A DNA stretch of 64,000 nt, taken from assembly GCA_050298035.1 (NCBI GenBank), contig JBNKTK010000002.1, forward strand, positions 4,823-68,822, written 5' to 3'. The position numbers and the translations under genes were made by a program. The notes under the pieces are model-generated. The model was not told where the DNA came from, did not search any database, and was given only the letters and a program-made list of their open reading frames with translations. The stretch comes from Gaoshiqia sp050298035 (GTDB lineage: Bacteria; Bacteroidota; Bacteroidia; Bacteroidales; Prolixibacteraceae). This document shows positions 27,705 through 35,535 of the stretch, one piece after another. Position 1 is the stretch's first letter. The number at the start of each line of letters is the position of its first letter.

Positions 27705-28568
27705 ATGAGCGACGAATCACTGCCACGGCAACGCCTGCCGCGCTGGATGAAAATGAAGATGCCCAAAGGTGAAAGCTATTCCAAAGTAAAAAACCTGGTA
27801 AACAAGCATGGGCTTCACACCATTTGCACCAGCGGGAACTGCCCCAACATTGGCGAATGCTGGAACCGTGGAACGGCAACATTTATGATCCTGGGGAACA
27901 TTTGTACCCGCAATTGCAAATTTTGCGGTGTGCAAACCGGGAAACCGCTGCCACCCGACCCACAGGAACCAAAACGCGTGGCTGAATCCGTGCGGTTGAT
28001 GCAACTGAAACATGCCGTCATCACCTCGGTTGACCGGGATGACTTGCCCGATCTTGGGGCATCATTCTGGGCTGAAACGATTCGAGAAGTCAAACAGCTC
28101 AACCCGGCAACCAAACTGGAGGTATTGATCCCGGATTTTCAGGGACGGGAAGAATTGGTTTTACAAGTTGCCGATGCCAGACCGGATGTCATCTCACACA
28201 ACATGGAAACCGTTGAACGGTTGACACCGCAAATTCGCAGTGCCGCCAAATATCGCCAAAGCCTGGACGTCATTTCCACCATCGCAAAAACCGGACTGGT
28301 GGCAAAATCGGGGATCATGCTTGGGCTTGGCGAAACCGAAGAGGAAGTATTGCAAACCATGGATGACCTGCTGGCTGCCGGTTGCAAAGTGATGACGATT
28401 GGCCAGTACCTGGCGCCAACCAGATCACACATCCAGGTAAAAGAATACATCACTCCCGAACAATTTGAGAAGTACCGAACAATCGGGATCGAAAAGGGTT
28501 TTTCTTTTGTTGAAAGCAGTCCGTTGGTTCGATCATCGTACCGGGCAGAAATGCATGTGGAGGCCTAA
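27705..28568 (+). CDS. lipA: Lipoyl synthase
   Basis: Radical-SAM enzyme that inserts two sulfurs into octanoyl groups on lipoyl domains, 287 residues. The auxiliary cluster cysteines are in CTSGNCPNIGECW and the radical-SAM cluster in CTRNCKFCGV. The C-terminal RSSYRAEMH serine supplies the last cluster ligand. lipB follows on the same strand after a gap that holds dispersed repeats. Confidence 0.97.
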   Translation: MSDESLPRQRLPRWMKMKMPKGESYSKVKNLVNKHGLHTICTSGNCPNIGECWNRGTATFMILGNICTRNCKFCGVQTGKPLPPDPQEPKRVAESVRLMQLKHAVITSVDRDDLPDLGASFWAETIREVKQLNPATKLEVLIPDFQGREELVLQVADARPDVISHNMETVERLTPQIRSAAKYRQSLDVISTIAKTGLVAKSGIMLGLGETEEEVLQTMDDLLAAGCKVMTIGQYLAPTRSHIQVKEYITPEQFEKYRTIGIEKGFSFVESSPLVRSSYRAEMHVEA

Positions 28569-28577
28569 AAAACAAAA

Positions 28578-28684
28578 GCCTCCCCCGTCCCCCCCAAAGG
28601 AGGGGAGAATTAACAAACAAGCATGGCTCCCATGAAACGAGTGGCATGTCCCTCAATCCGGAATTTGGCCCGATTGTTATCGGG
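28578..28684. repeat. Intergenic repeat fragments between lipA and lipB
   Basis: 28578-28605 is a C-rich stretch with CCCCCCCAAAGGAGGGG, a pattern I recall as a common Bacteroidota intergenic repeat. 28669-28684 is the palindrome CCCGATTGTTATCGGG, followed by ATTGGAACTTGAAATTT, closely similar to 11547-11590. Neither looks like a terminator with a T-run. Confidence 0.6.
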
Positions 28685-28709
28685 ATTGGAACTTGAAATT
28701 TAAATAGAA

Positions 28710-29378
28710 ATGGCAAAATTTAATTACGAAGACGTTGGTCTGAAAGATTATAAAGACTGTTGGGACTACCAGGAAGAAATACTGGCAGAAGTTCAGGCCG
28801 ATAAAAAGACAAAAGGCGACCCGACAGAACTCAACCGTTTTTTACTTGTTGAACATCCGCATGTTTACACACTTGGCAAAAGCGGAGACGAACACAATCT
28901 ACTGATCCATGGCGATTTTTTAAAGAAGATTGAAGCCACCTTCTACAAAATAAACCGGGGTGGCGACATTACTTACCATGGCCCCGGGCAGTTGGTGGGC
29001 TATCCGATTATCGACCTGGAATATTACAAAATCGGGGTGCGCGAATACATCGAAAAGATGGAAGATGCAATCATTGCAACTTTAGCCCACTACGGACTGA
29101 CCGGAGGAAGAAAAGAAGGGGCAACCGGTGTTTGGCTCGATGCGGACGTCCCGGCAAAGGCCCGGAAAATTTGCGCCATCGGTGTTCGCGTTAGCCGCTA
29201 TGTTACCATGCACGGTTTTGCACTGAATGTGAATACCGACATGCGCTACTTCAACTATATCAACCCATGTGGCTTTATCACCTACGGCGTAACCTCGCTG
29301 GAACGGGAACTGGGACACAAAGTAGATATGGACGAAGTAAAAGAAGTGGTGAAGCAGAAGTTTGACGAAATCTATTGA
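28710..29378 (+). CDS. lipB: Octanoyltransferase
   Basis: Moves octanoyl groups from ACP to lipoyl-dependent enzymes, 222 residues, the step before LipA. Seen are VEHPHVYTLGKSG, RGGDITYHGPGQLVGYP (signature), the catalytic Lys in KICAIGVRVSRYVTMHG and the catalytic Cys in NPCGFITYGVTS. It is probably co-regulated with lipA. A nested-palindrome repeat element begins about 20 bases after its stop. Confidence 0.96.
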   Translation: MAKFNYEDVGLKDYKDCWDYQEEILAEVQADKKTKGDPTELNRFLLVEHPHVYTLGKSGDEHNLLIHGDFLKKIEATFYKINRGGDITYHGPGQLVGYPIIDLEYYKIGVREYIEKMEDAIIATLAHYGLTGGRKEGATGVWLDADVPAKARKICAIGVRVSRYVTMHGFALNVNTDMRYFNYINPCGFITYGVTSLERELGHKVDMDEVKEVVKQKFDEIY

Positions 29379-29398
29379 TGAAGGTCGTAATTAATGAT

Positions 29399-29579
29399 TA
29401 GTCATTGGATAATTGGTCATTTATTGTCATTCTGTAGTCATTAATTGTTTTTGAGCAGCAACGAATGACTACAGAATGACAATTTAATGACGATAAATGA
29501 CATTGGGTAGATTGTCAGATATTCAATGACATTTAAGTACAGCTCCTAATTACTAATGACCAATTATCCAATGACTAAC
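29399..29579. repeat. Nested inverted-repeat element, copy 1
   Basis: Non-coding, MITE-like. Outer arms 29399-29421 and 29557-29579 are perfect 23-bp inverted repeats. Inner arms 29424-29443 and 29465-29484 are perfect 20-bp inverted repeats around a 21-base loop. The right side adds a block with GTCAGATATTCAAT and AAGTACAGCTCCTAAT. The motif GTCATT/AATGAC recurs throughout. A second copy is at 32316-32565 in the same orientation. No transposase is nearby. Confidence 0.85.
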
Positions 29580-29586
29580 AACTAAC

Positions 29587-30246
29587 ATGGATTTTAACAT
29601 GAATATTTTTGCAAAAAAAGAAGTCGCGGCAGCGTATGATGCTTACTACCAAAGTGAGCAGGGACAACTGGTTGACAAATTGGAGAAGCTGGCAGTGCAA
29701 AAGTTACTTGCACCAATTGCTCCCGGACAAATGCTTGAGATTGGGTGCGGCACCGGCCACTGGACGGCATTCTTTGCAGAACAGGGATTCCGGGTTACGG
29801 CAACAGATGTGGTAGATGAAATGATGAAGTTTGCCAAAGAAAGATCATTGCCCAATGTGCAATATCAGAAAGCCGACGTTCGCAATTTACCCTTCGCCGA
29901 CAATTCGTTTGACCAGGTTGCTGTAATTACGGCACTCGAATTTTGCGGCGATATCCCCAAAGCTTTTTCCGAAATCAGACGGGTATTGAAACCCGGCGGC
30001 TGGCTGATTGCCGGGTGCCTGAATGCTGATTCGACACTCGGCAAAATCAAAAGCCAGGACCCGGTTTACAGACATGGCAATTTTATGTCCCACACCCAAC
30101 TAGAAGATTTTCTGCTTGAATTCGGTACCCCTACAATTATTGAGTGCGTTCATTTATCTGCTGATTTGAAGATTTTGGATGAGACTGAAGATAAAACCAA
30201 TGTGCCGGGAGTTTTCATGGCTGCGGCCGTACAAAAATCAGAATAA
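29587..30246 (+). CDS. Class I SAM-dependent methyltransferase
   Basis: 219 residues. Motif I LEIGCGTGHWTAFFAEQGF near 55-73, acidic motif VTATDVV, post-I ADVRNLPFADNSFD and motif with RRVLKPGGWLIAG are all present, as in UbiE/Methyltransf_11 proteins acting on small molecules. The substrate is not known. The start follows the repeat element by 7 bases. The stop overlaps the start of the YkoF-like gene (TAATG), so the two are translationally coupled. Confidence 0.88.
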   Translation: MDFNMNIFAKKEVAAAYDAYYQSEQGQLVDKLEKLAVQKLLAPIAPGQMLEIGCGTGHWTAFFAEQGFRVTATDVVDEMMKFAKERSLPNVQYQKADVRNLPFADNSFDQVAVITALEFCGDIPKAFSEIRRVLKPGGWLIAGCLNADSTLGKIKSQDPVYRHGNFMSHTQLEDFLLEFGTPTIIECVHLSADLKILDETEDKTNVPGVFMAAAVQKSE

Positions 30247-30494
30247 TGCATATCACTGTTGAAATAAGCTACTACCCACTCGTGAATGACTACGATCAGC
30301 CTGTTCACGAACTGCTGAAATTGTTGAAGAACCAACCGGAAATTTCAACGGAGGTGGGGACAATGAGCACTTTGCTCAGCGGAGAATATGAGCCGGTCAT
30401 GAACCTGCTCAACCGGGCAATAAAACAACTGATGCAAAAATACCCTTCGGTTTTTACGATTAAGATCGCGAATGCCTGCGAAGTAAAAAAATGA
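30246..30494 (+). CDS. YkoF-like thiamine/HMP-binding domain protein
   Basis: 82 residues, a single alpha/beta domain. ITVEISYYPL at the start and VGTMSTLLSGEYEPVM in the middle match my memory of YkoF, which binds thiamine or its hydroxymethylpyrimidine part; YkoF itself has two such domains, this protein one. It is translationally coupled to the methyltransferase by TAATG. Function here is unproven. Confidence 0.65.
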   Translation: MHITVEISYYPLVNDYDQPVHELLKLLKNQPEISTEVGTMSTLLSGEYEPVMNLLNRAIKQLMQKYPSVFTIKIANACEVKK

Positions 30495-30562
30495 TCTTCC
30501 GGGAAATACCTGTTCTGAATTTCGCCTCAGATTAGAGGTACCCCTGTGCCGCCTTCACAACT

Positions 30563-31087
30563 TCAGCTTTTTAGTTCATCCAACAACCTTAAAGCATGGT
30601 CACGTAGTGGTTTATGCTTGCGGTACCACCAAATAACACCAATAATGAAACCAATAAGCACTGCGGGGATCAAAACATACTGAGCATCAAGAATTCGCTC
30701 CTTTATTTTCAGTGGGTCTTCTTCGTCAAATCCTCTCAACGACATCCCAATATCAATCAGCAAAACAGTAAGCAATGCCCATACAAGTTCAGGCTTCCAC
30801 AGTTTGTAACGGTTAACAGCTTCTTCCAGCATTTTTACTGATGACAAAGAATAATCAATGTTTTTAAATTGCTTTATCCTATACCTGAAAATAATCACAA
30901 AAAGCAGGAAGGCAACAACGTAAAAAGCACCGCCTATTTGCTCATAAAGGTTCATCCTTCCACCCGGATCCACGATAAACAACACCGTGTAAACAGGAAT
31001 CAGAATAATATATAGAATCTGAATGCCCTTTGTTAATCTTAAAATGAATCGATCTTCAGCTTTTAGTTTATCAAGTAACTGGTTCAT
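30563..31087 (-). CDS. Four-TM membrane protein, probable partner of the ECF sigma factor
   Basis: 174 residues, about four transmembrane helices (about 22-42, 54-71, 100-118 and 135-153) with cytoplasmic termini rich in Lys/Glu/Asp. No zinc anti-sigma motif. It follows the ECF sigma gene by 30 bases on the same strand, the usual place for an anti-sigma or sensor protein, so that role is inferred from position only. Confidence 0.65.
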   Translation of the reverse strand: MNQLLDKLKAEDRFILRLTKGIQILYIILIPVYTVLFIVDPGGRMNLYEQIGGAFYVVAFLLFVIIFRYRIKQFKNIDYSLSSVKMLEEAVNRYKLWKPELVWALLTVLLIDIGMSLRGFDEEDPLKIKERILDAQYVLIPAVLIGFIIGVIWWYRKHKPLRDHALRLLDELKS

Positions 31088-31117
31088 GTTAATATTTTTT
31101 CGTTCAGTTCCTTCTAA

Positions 31118-31639
31118 TTAATTATTTGCAAACCGGTCAAGCGCTTCACGCAGTGTCTCTTTGATACGGTGAATTTTCACTCTGACATTCGGTTCGGTAA
31201 TACCAATAATATTGGCAATTTCCTTTCCCGACAAGTCTTCCAGCATTAACGAAATCAGTGCCTTGTCGATAACCGAAAGCTGGTTGATTTCTGTCTGCAA
31301 GGCTTCAAATTGCATCTCCAGCAATTCCCGCCTCTCCGTTTCATCTTCATCCAGCAGGGCTCCCAGGTTTTGCATATCGGCATCCACCCGAAGCTTAAAC
31401 TGCTTAAAGGCTTTTCCCGATTGGCTCAACGAAGTATTCACAGCAATCCGGTAAATCCATGTACTGATAGCAGCTTCTCCCCTATACGAATCGAGGCTCT
31501 TCCAAATGTTGACAAGAACCTCCTGGCACATGTCCTTTGAATCTTCTTCGCTGGGAGCATAATACCTGCATATCCGGTCAATCCGTCCCTTGTTTTCCTC
31601 TACAATTTTCTTAAAACGTTCTTCCTTGGTGATCATCAA
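31118..31639 (-). CDS. ECF-type RNA polymerase sigma factor
   Basis: 173 residues. Region 2 lies at about 10-80 (SKDMCQEVLVNIWKSLDSYRG and STWIYRIAVNTSLS) and region 4 at about 115-170 (DKALISLMLEDLSGKEIANI and GITEPNVRVKIHR). No extra domains. It is first gene of a pair with a small membrane protein. The target promoters are not known. Confidence 0.93.
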   Translation of the reverse strand: MMITKEERFKKIVEENKGRIDRICRYYAPSEEDSKDMCQEVLVNIWKSLDSYRGEAAISTWIYRIAVNTSLSQSGKAFKQFKLRVDADMQNLGALLDEDETERRELLEMQFEALQTEINQLSVIDKALISLMLEDLSGKEIANIIGITEPNVRVKIHRIKETLREALDRFANN

Positions 31640-31827
31640 ATTCAGACTTGTTTTCTATTTAGTTCGAGGGATAGAATGATTGTTACAAAATTTTTTGAAG
31701 TTGATAATTTGTTTCCTGAAATAAGGAAACGTCACGAAACTTAATTCGGAAGTGTAGTTATCCCCTGAACCTAAAAAAGGTTCCAATTATAAAAAAGACA
31801 ACCAAGCATTATTCTTAGTTCTTATTT

Positions 31828-32298
31828 CTACCGGTTGTCAATCTTTTCCGGGTTCAGATCGTGGTTTTGCATGCGGTACCAGGCCAGCTCCTCATATTTG
31901 GAACCCGGTTGTCCATAGTTGGAATACGGATCGATGCTGAGACCTCCCCGCGGCAGGAATTTGCCCCAAACTTCGATGTACTTTGGCTCCATCAGCTTCA
32001 CCAAATCTTTCATAATGATGTTGATGCAATCTTCGTGAAAAGCGCCATGGTTGCGGAAGCTGAACAGGTACAATTTCAGCGATTTGCTTTCCACCATTTT
32101 TTCACCCGGGATGTAACTGATGTAGATGGTCGCAAAGTCGGGCTGGCCGGTGATGGGGCACAAACTGGTAAACTCGGGTGCATTAAATTTCACCCAATAA
32201 TCATTTTCGGGATGTTTGTTGTCGAATGTTTCCAGTACATCCGGCATGTAGTCAAACAAATAATCCGTTTTCTTTCCGAGGTGTTTCAGGTTGTCCAT
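31828..32298 (-). CDS. queF: NADPH-dependent 7-cyano-7-deazaguanine reductase
   Basis: Reduces preQ0 to preQ1 in queuosine synthesis, 156 residues, the short unimodular type. The nucleophile Cys and catalytic Asp are in SLCPITGQPDF, the signature region is SLKLYLFSFRNHGAFHEDC, and GGLSIDPYSNYG follows. It lies on the same strand as queC, but a 265-base gap filled by a repeat element separates them. Confidence 0.96.
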   Translation of the reverse strand: MDNLKHLGKKTDYLFDYMPDVLETFDNKHPENDYWVKFNAPEFTSLCPITGQPDFATIYISYIPGEKMVESKSLKLYLFSFRNHGAFHEDCINIIMKDLVKLMEPKYIEVWGKFLPRGGLSIDPYSNYGQPGSKYEELAWYRMQNHDLNPEKIDNR

Positions 32299-32315
32299 GT
32301 CTTTTTAATTTCAAG

Positions 32316-32565
32316 TTAGTCATTGGTCATCGGATAATTGGTCATTGGATAATTGGTCATTGGATAATTGGTCATTTATTGTCATTCTGTCGTCATTAAT
32401 TGTTTTTTGGACAGCAAAGAATGACCAAAAATGACAACTTAATGACGATAAATGGCATTGGGTAAATTGTCAGATATTCAATACTATTTAAGTACAGCTC
32501 CTAATCACTAATGACAAATCACTAATTATCCAATGACCAGTCACTAATTATCTAATAACTATTCA
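32316..32565. repeat. Nested inverted-repeat element, copy 2, with 15-bp tandem repeats
   Basis: Same family as 29399-29579 and same orientation: the TTATTGTCATTCTGT block and the GTCAGATATTCAAT and AAGTACAGCTCCTAAT blocks are shared with few changes. Here the left arm has three perfect tandem units GGATAATTGGTCATT (32332-32346, 32347-32361, 32362-32376) against one in copy 1, and the right arm has extra CACTAATTATC units. It occupies almost the whole gap between queC and queF and touches the queC stop codon. Confidence 0.85.
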
Positions 32566-33222
32566 TCTTACACTTCCCCGTTTCAACAGGTACGAATCGA
32601 TTCCGTTTTTGCGCAATTTGCAAGCCGGGCAATTGCCGCAGCCGTCTCCCACAATCCCGTTGTAGCAGGTCAGTGTTTCGTTGCGAACCAGATCGAAAAC
32701 GCCAAGCTCATCGGCCAGTTGCCAAATTTGCTCTTTGTTTTTCCACATCAGCGGGGTATGAATCTCGTACGGATAATCCATCGACAGGTTCAGGGTTTGG
32801 TTGAGTGAGCGGATAAACTCATCGCGACAATCGGGATAACCGCTGTAATCAGCCTGCCCCACCCCCGTCACCAGGTTGTGTATTCCCTGCGACTTGGCGT
32901 AGATGGCAGCATACGTCAAAAACAACATGTTACGTCCTTCAACCAAGGTGTTTGGCGGACGGTTATCCGGTTTGTCCTGCTCCACTTCCATGTCGGGATT
33001 GGTTAGCGCGTTGCTGGTAATTTGTCCCAGCAAATCCAACTTGTATACATGGAAAGGAACCTTTGCTTTCTCAGCAATCGAAGCCGCAATTTGCAACTCC
33101 AACCGGTGTTTCTGCCCGTAATCAAACGAAATGGCTTCTACTTCATCAAAGTGCTTTTTTGCCCAGAACAAACAGGTTGTTGAGTCCTGTCCGCCGGAAA
33201 ATACCACCAATGCTTTCTTCAT
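32563..33222 (-). CDS. queC: 7-cyano-7-deazaguanine synthase
   Basis: ATP-dependent conversion of carboxydeazaguanine to preQ0, 219 residues. The PP-loop VVFSGGQDSTTCLFWAK is at the N-terminus, VEGRNMLFLTYAA and GVGQADYSGYPDCR are typical, and the zinc cysteines are in GDGCGNCPACKLRKNG. The start overlaps the stop of the transporter gene by one base (TAATG), so it is translationally coupled and falls under the same riboswitch. Confidence 0.97.
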   Translation of the reverse strand: MKKALVVFSGGQDSTTCLFWAKKHFDEVEAISFDYGQKHRLELQIAASIAEKAKVPFHVYKLDLLGQITSNALTNPDMEVEQDKPDNRPPNTLVEGRNMLFLTYAAIYAKSQGIHNLVTGVGQADYSGYPDCRDEFIRSLNQTLNLSMDYPYEIHTPLMWKNKEQIWQLADELGVFDLVRNETLTCYNGIVGDGCGNCPACKLRKNGIDSYLLKRGSVR

Positions 33223-33902
33223 TATAATTCTTTTAAACGGAACGGGTTATAGGAGATTGATTCATCAAATGTATCAATACCTTCAACTTCTTTTACTTTT
33301 TTAACGATCAAAACAGTGAACGGCAAAATCAGGATTTCGTAAACGGTTTTCAGCATCGTTTGGGTCATAATCATCCCAAGGATCACTTCAAGAGGAAAGA
33401 TACCGGTAAATGCCACACTGATGAAAATCAGCGAGTCGGCCCCCTCGCCTACCAGCGTTGAAACAATGGCCCGTAACGAAAAGCCTTTGCCCCTGGTCAG
33501 TATCTTGAATTTACTCATTACATAAGCATTCAGGAACGAGCCGACCATGTAGGCCATTAAACTGGCAGCAACAATACGCACCGAACTTCCCAAAACCATT
33601 TGGAAGGACTCCTGCCCTTCGTAGAACGGGGCGGCCGGCATGGAAATGGCCAGCATAAAAAATAAGGCAGCCAGCAAATTCACGCCAAAACCTGCCCAAA
33701 TGATCAGCCGGGCTTTTGTGTAGCCCCATACTTCAACAATCACATCGTTGATGATGTACGCAATCGGAAAAATCAGCACACCAGCCGGAGCCGACCACGG
33801 GCCTACCATAATAATTTTCGACGCTAAGATATTGGAGATTAACAAACAGGCGGCAAACAATACCCCTGTCAACAGGAATAAAACTGAAACTCTATTTTTC
33901 AT
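33222..33902 (-). CDS. yhhQ: YhhQ-type queuosine precursor transporter
   Basis: 226 residues, six to seven transmembrane helices, VUT/QPTR family. ASKIIMVGPWSAPAGVLIFP and AYIINDVIVEVWGY with the conserved Asp-Val/Glu pattern are family hallmarks. It is thought to import preQ0/preQ1. It heads the transcript with queC and has a preQ1-I-like riboswitch directly before its start codon. Having both synthesis and uptake under one switch is consistent with control by preQ1. Confidence 0.92.
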   Translation of the reverse strand: MKNRVSVLFLLTGVLFAACLLISNILASKIIMVGPWSAPAGVLIFPIAYIINDVIVEVWGYTKARLIIWAGFGVNLLAALFFMLAISMPAAPFYEGQESFQMVLGSSVRIVAASLMAYMVGSFLNAYVMSKFKILTRGKGFSLRAIVSTLVGEGADSLIFISVAFTGIFPLEVILGMIMTQTMLKTVYEILILPFTVLIVKKVKEVEGIDTFDESISYNPFRLKEL

Positions 33903-33938
33903 TGTTCTTGTTTTTTACGTGGTTACCAAGCACACGGT
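33903..33938 (-). promoter_or_regulatory. Probable preQ1-I riboswitch
   Basis: Minus-strand RNA from 33938. P1 is CGTG (33936-33933) with CACG (33921-33918). Loop 1 contains CTTG (33930-33927), which pairs with the 3' CAAG (33910-33907) as the pseudoknot P2. The sequence GGTAACC before P1', and an A-rich stretch TAAAAAACAAG after it, closely resemble preQ1-I aptamers such as the Thermoanaerobacter one. The last P2 base is four bases from the yhhQ ATG, so translation control is likely. P1 is only 4 bp, the weakest point. Confidence 0.65.
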
Positions 33939-33951
33939 GTAAATGATGTTG

Positions 33952-33959
33952 CAAAGATA
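33952..33959 (-). promoter_or_regulatory. -7 box TATCTTTG before the yhhQ-queC unit
   Basis: Exact TAnnTTTG on the minus strand. It puts transcription start about 7 bases before the aptamer. The rest of the divergent gap (33960-34131) holds nothing I recognise. Confidence 0.6.
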
Positions 33960-34131
33960 GTATTTTTTGAAAACAGTTATGAGCAACAAGTCGTGTGTAG
34001 CCAGTATTAATGCAATTGTCATAAAGATGATTAGCCGTATCAAATTAACTCATCGGGAACATCCCATATTAAGGATAGGAGCCGCCTGTTAGCTAATCCG
34101 TGATTATTTAAGTTTTAGAGCGAAAAATTGT

Positions 34132-34139
34132 TACTTTTG
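34132..34139 (+). promoter_or_regulatory. -7 box TACTTTTG before the second helicase gene
   Basis: Exact TAnnTTTG match, 80 bases before the ATG at 34220, giving a leader of about 75 nt. This could allow cold-type or autoregulation, but no conserved box was seen. Confidence 0.5.
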
Positions 34140-34219
34140 TGGTGTTGAAACAGATATAGCATTTCCCCGGGGTAAGCTTCTCTTTTCTAATAGTTTGAAA
34201 TACATTCCGCACGTATTAT

Positions 34220-35452
34220 ATGAAGTTTAACGAATTTGATTTACACGACGACATTCTGGATGCCCTGTACGACATGGGGTTTGATGAAGCAACCGAGATA
34301 CAGGAAAGCACTATTCCCATTATTCTTGAAGGGCACGACCTAATTGCCTGCGCCCAAACAGGTACCGGCAAAACCGCCGCTTTTATGCTGCCAATTATTG
34401 AAAAAGTTTCCGCATTGCCTTCGGGACATACCCATGCCCTGATTATTGTACCAACACGCGAACTGGCCATCCAGATTGAGCAACAGGTGCAGGGATTTTC
34501 ATATTACGCCGGAACGACATCAATCGCCCTGTATGGCGGAGGCGACGGGAATGAATGGGAAGTTCAGCGCAAAGCGCTCGAAAGTGGCGTTGATATTATC
34601 GTGGCCACACCCGGAAAGCTAATCTCGTTTATCGATAACGACATTGCCAAATTAAAACAGGTGGAATACGTGGTATTGGATGAAGCCGACCGCATGCTGG
34701 ATATTGGCTTTCACGATGACATTATCCGCATCTTCAGCCACCTGCCACAAGAACGGCAAACCCTGATGTTCAGTGCAACAATGCCTCCAAAAATCAAGAC
34801 GTTGGCCGCAAAAGTTTTGCAGAACCCTAAAGAATTCAGCACAGCTATCAGCAAACCGGCCGAAGGCGTTCTGCAAGCTGCTTATGTTTGTTTTGAGGAA
34901 CAGAAAATCCCCCTGATCCAAAACCTGATTGCCGGGAAAGACGACTGTCAGAGTATCATCATTTTCAGCTCAACCAAAAAGAAAGTGTCGCAAATTGTGC
35001 GCGCTTTGCAAAAGAAGAAGTTAGATGCGCAGGGCATTTCTTCGGACCTGGAACAAAAGGAACGCGAAGAAGTGCTGATGAAATTCCGGGCCCGGCAAAC
35101 CCGCATCCTCGTGGCAACCGACGTGCTAAGCCGCGGTATCGACATCAAGGACATCAACCTGGTGATCAATTTTGATGTGCCCGGCGATGCGGAAGATTAT
35201 GTGCACCGTGTAGGACGGACTGCCCGCGCCAATACAACCGGGATTGCCCTCACCTTCATCAACGAGGACGACATGTACAAATTCCAGCAGATTGAGGCGT
35301 TGATTGAAAACGAAGTCTACAAGGTACCATTGCCCGAAGAGTTTGGCCCCGCTCCCGAGTGGAAGGTCTTCGCCAAAAGGAAAGGCGGCAAAAAAAGAAA
35401 CTTCCGTCGGACAAACAACGGGAAACCCCAAAGCCAGGGGAGCAGAAAATAA
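34220..35452 (+). CDS. DEAD-box RNA helicase
   Basis: 410 residues. Q motif FDEATEIQESTIP, motif I AQTGTGKTAAFM, PTRELAIQ, DEAD, SATMPP, VATDVLSRGIDIKD and HRVGRTAR are all intact. The C-terminal tail (about 380-410) is basic (KRKGGKKRNFRRTNNGK). It differs from the helicase at 14432 throughout, so it is a paralogue rather than a recent copy. It stands alone. Confidence 0.95.
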   Translation: MKFNEFDLHDDILDALYDMGFDEATEIQESTIPIILEGHDLIACAQTGTGKTAAFMLPIIEKVSALPSGHTHALIIVPTRELAIQIEQQVQGFSYYAGTTSIALYGGGDGNEWEVQRKALESGVDIIVATPGKLISFIDNDIAKLKQVEYVVLDEADRMLDIGFHDDIIRIFSHLPQERQTLMFSATMPPKIKTLAAKVLQNPKEFSTAISKPAEGVLQAAYVCFEEQKIPLIQNLIAGKDDCQSIIIFSSTKKKVSQIVRALQKKKLDAQGISSDLEQKEREEVLMKFRARQTRILVATDVLSRGIDIKDINLVINFDVPGDAEDYVHRVGRTARANTTGIALTFINEDDMYKFQQIEALIENEVYKVPLPEEFGPAPEWKVFAKRKGGKKRNFRRTNNGKPQSQGSRK

Positions 35453-35535
35453 ATTCGATTGTCCGCCTTCTAATCCAATCCGGTTTTTCTGTACTTAACG
35501 ACTGTCGGATAAAACAGAACAATGCCGGTACGCGA

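Noticed and set aside
30563..31639. A zinc-binding anti-sigma factor next to the ECF sigma gene
   Set aside because: The partner protein has four membrane helices but no HxxxCxxC motif, so I call it a partner by position only.
32332..32376. Tandem 15-bp units considered as a CRISPR array
   Set aside because: Units are directly adjacent with no spacers, and no cas genes are in the window.
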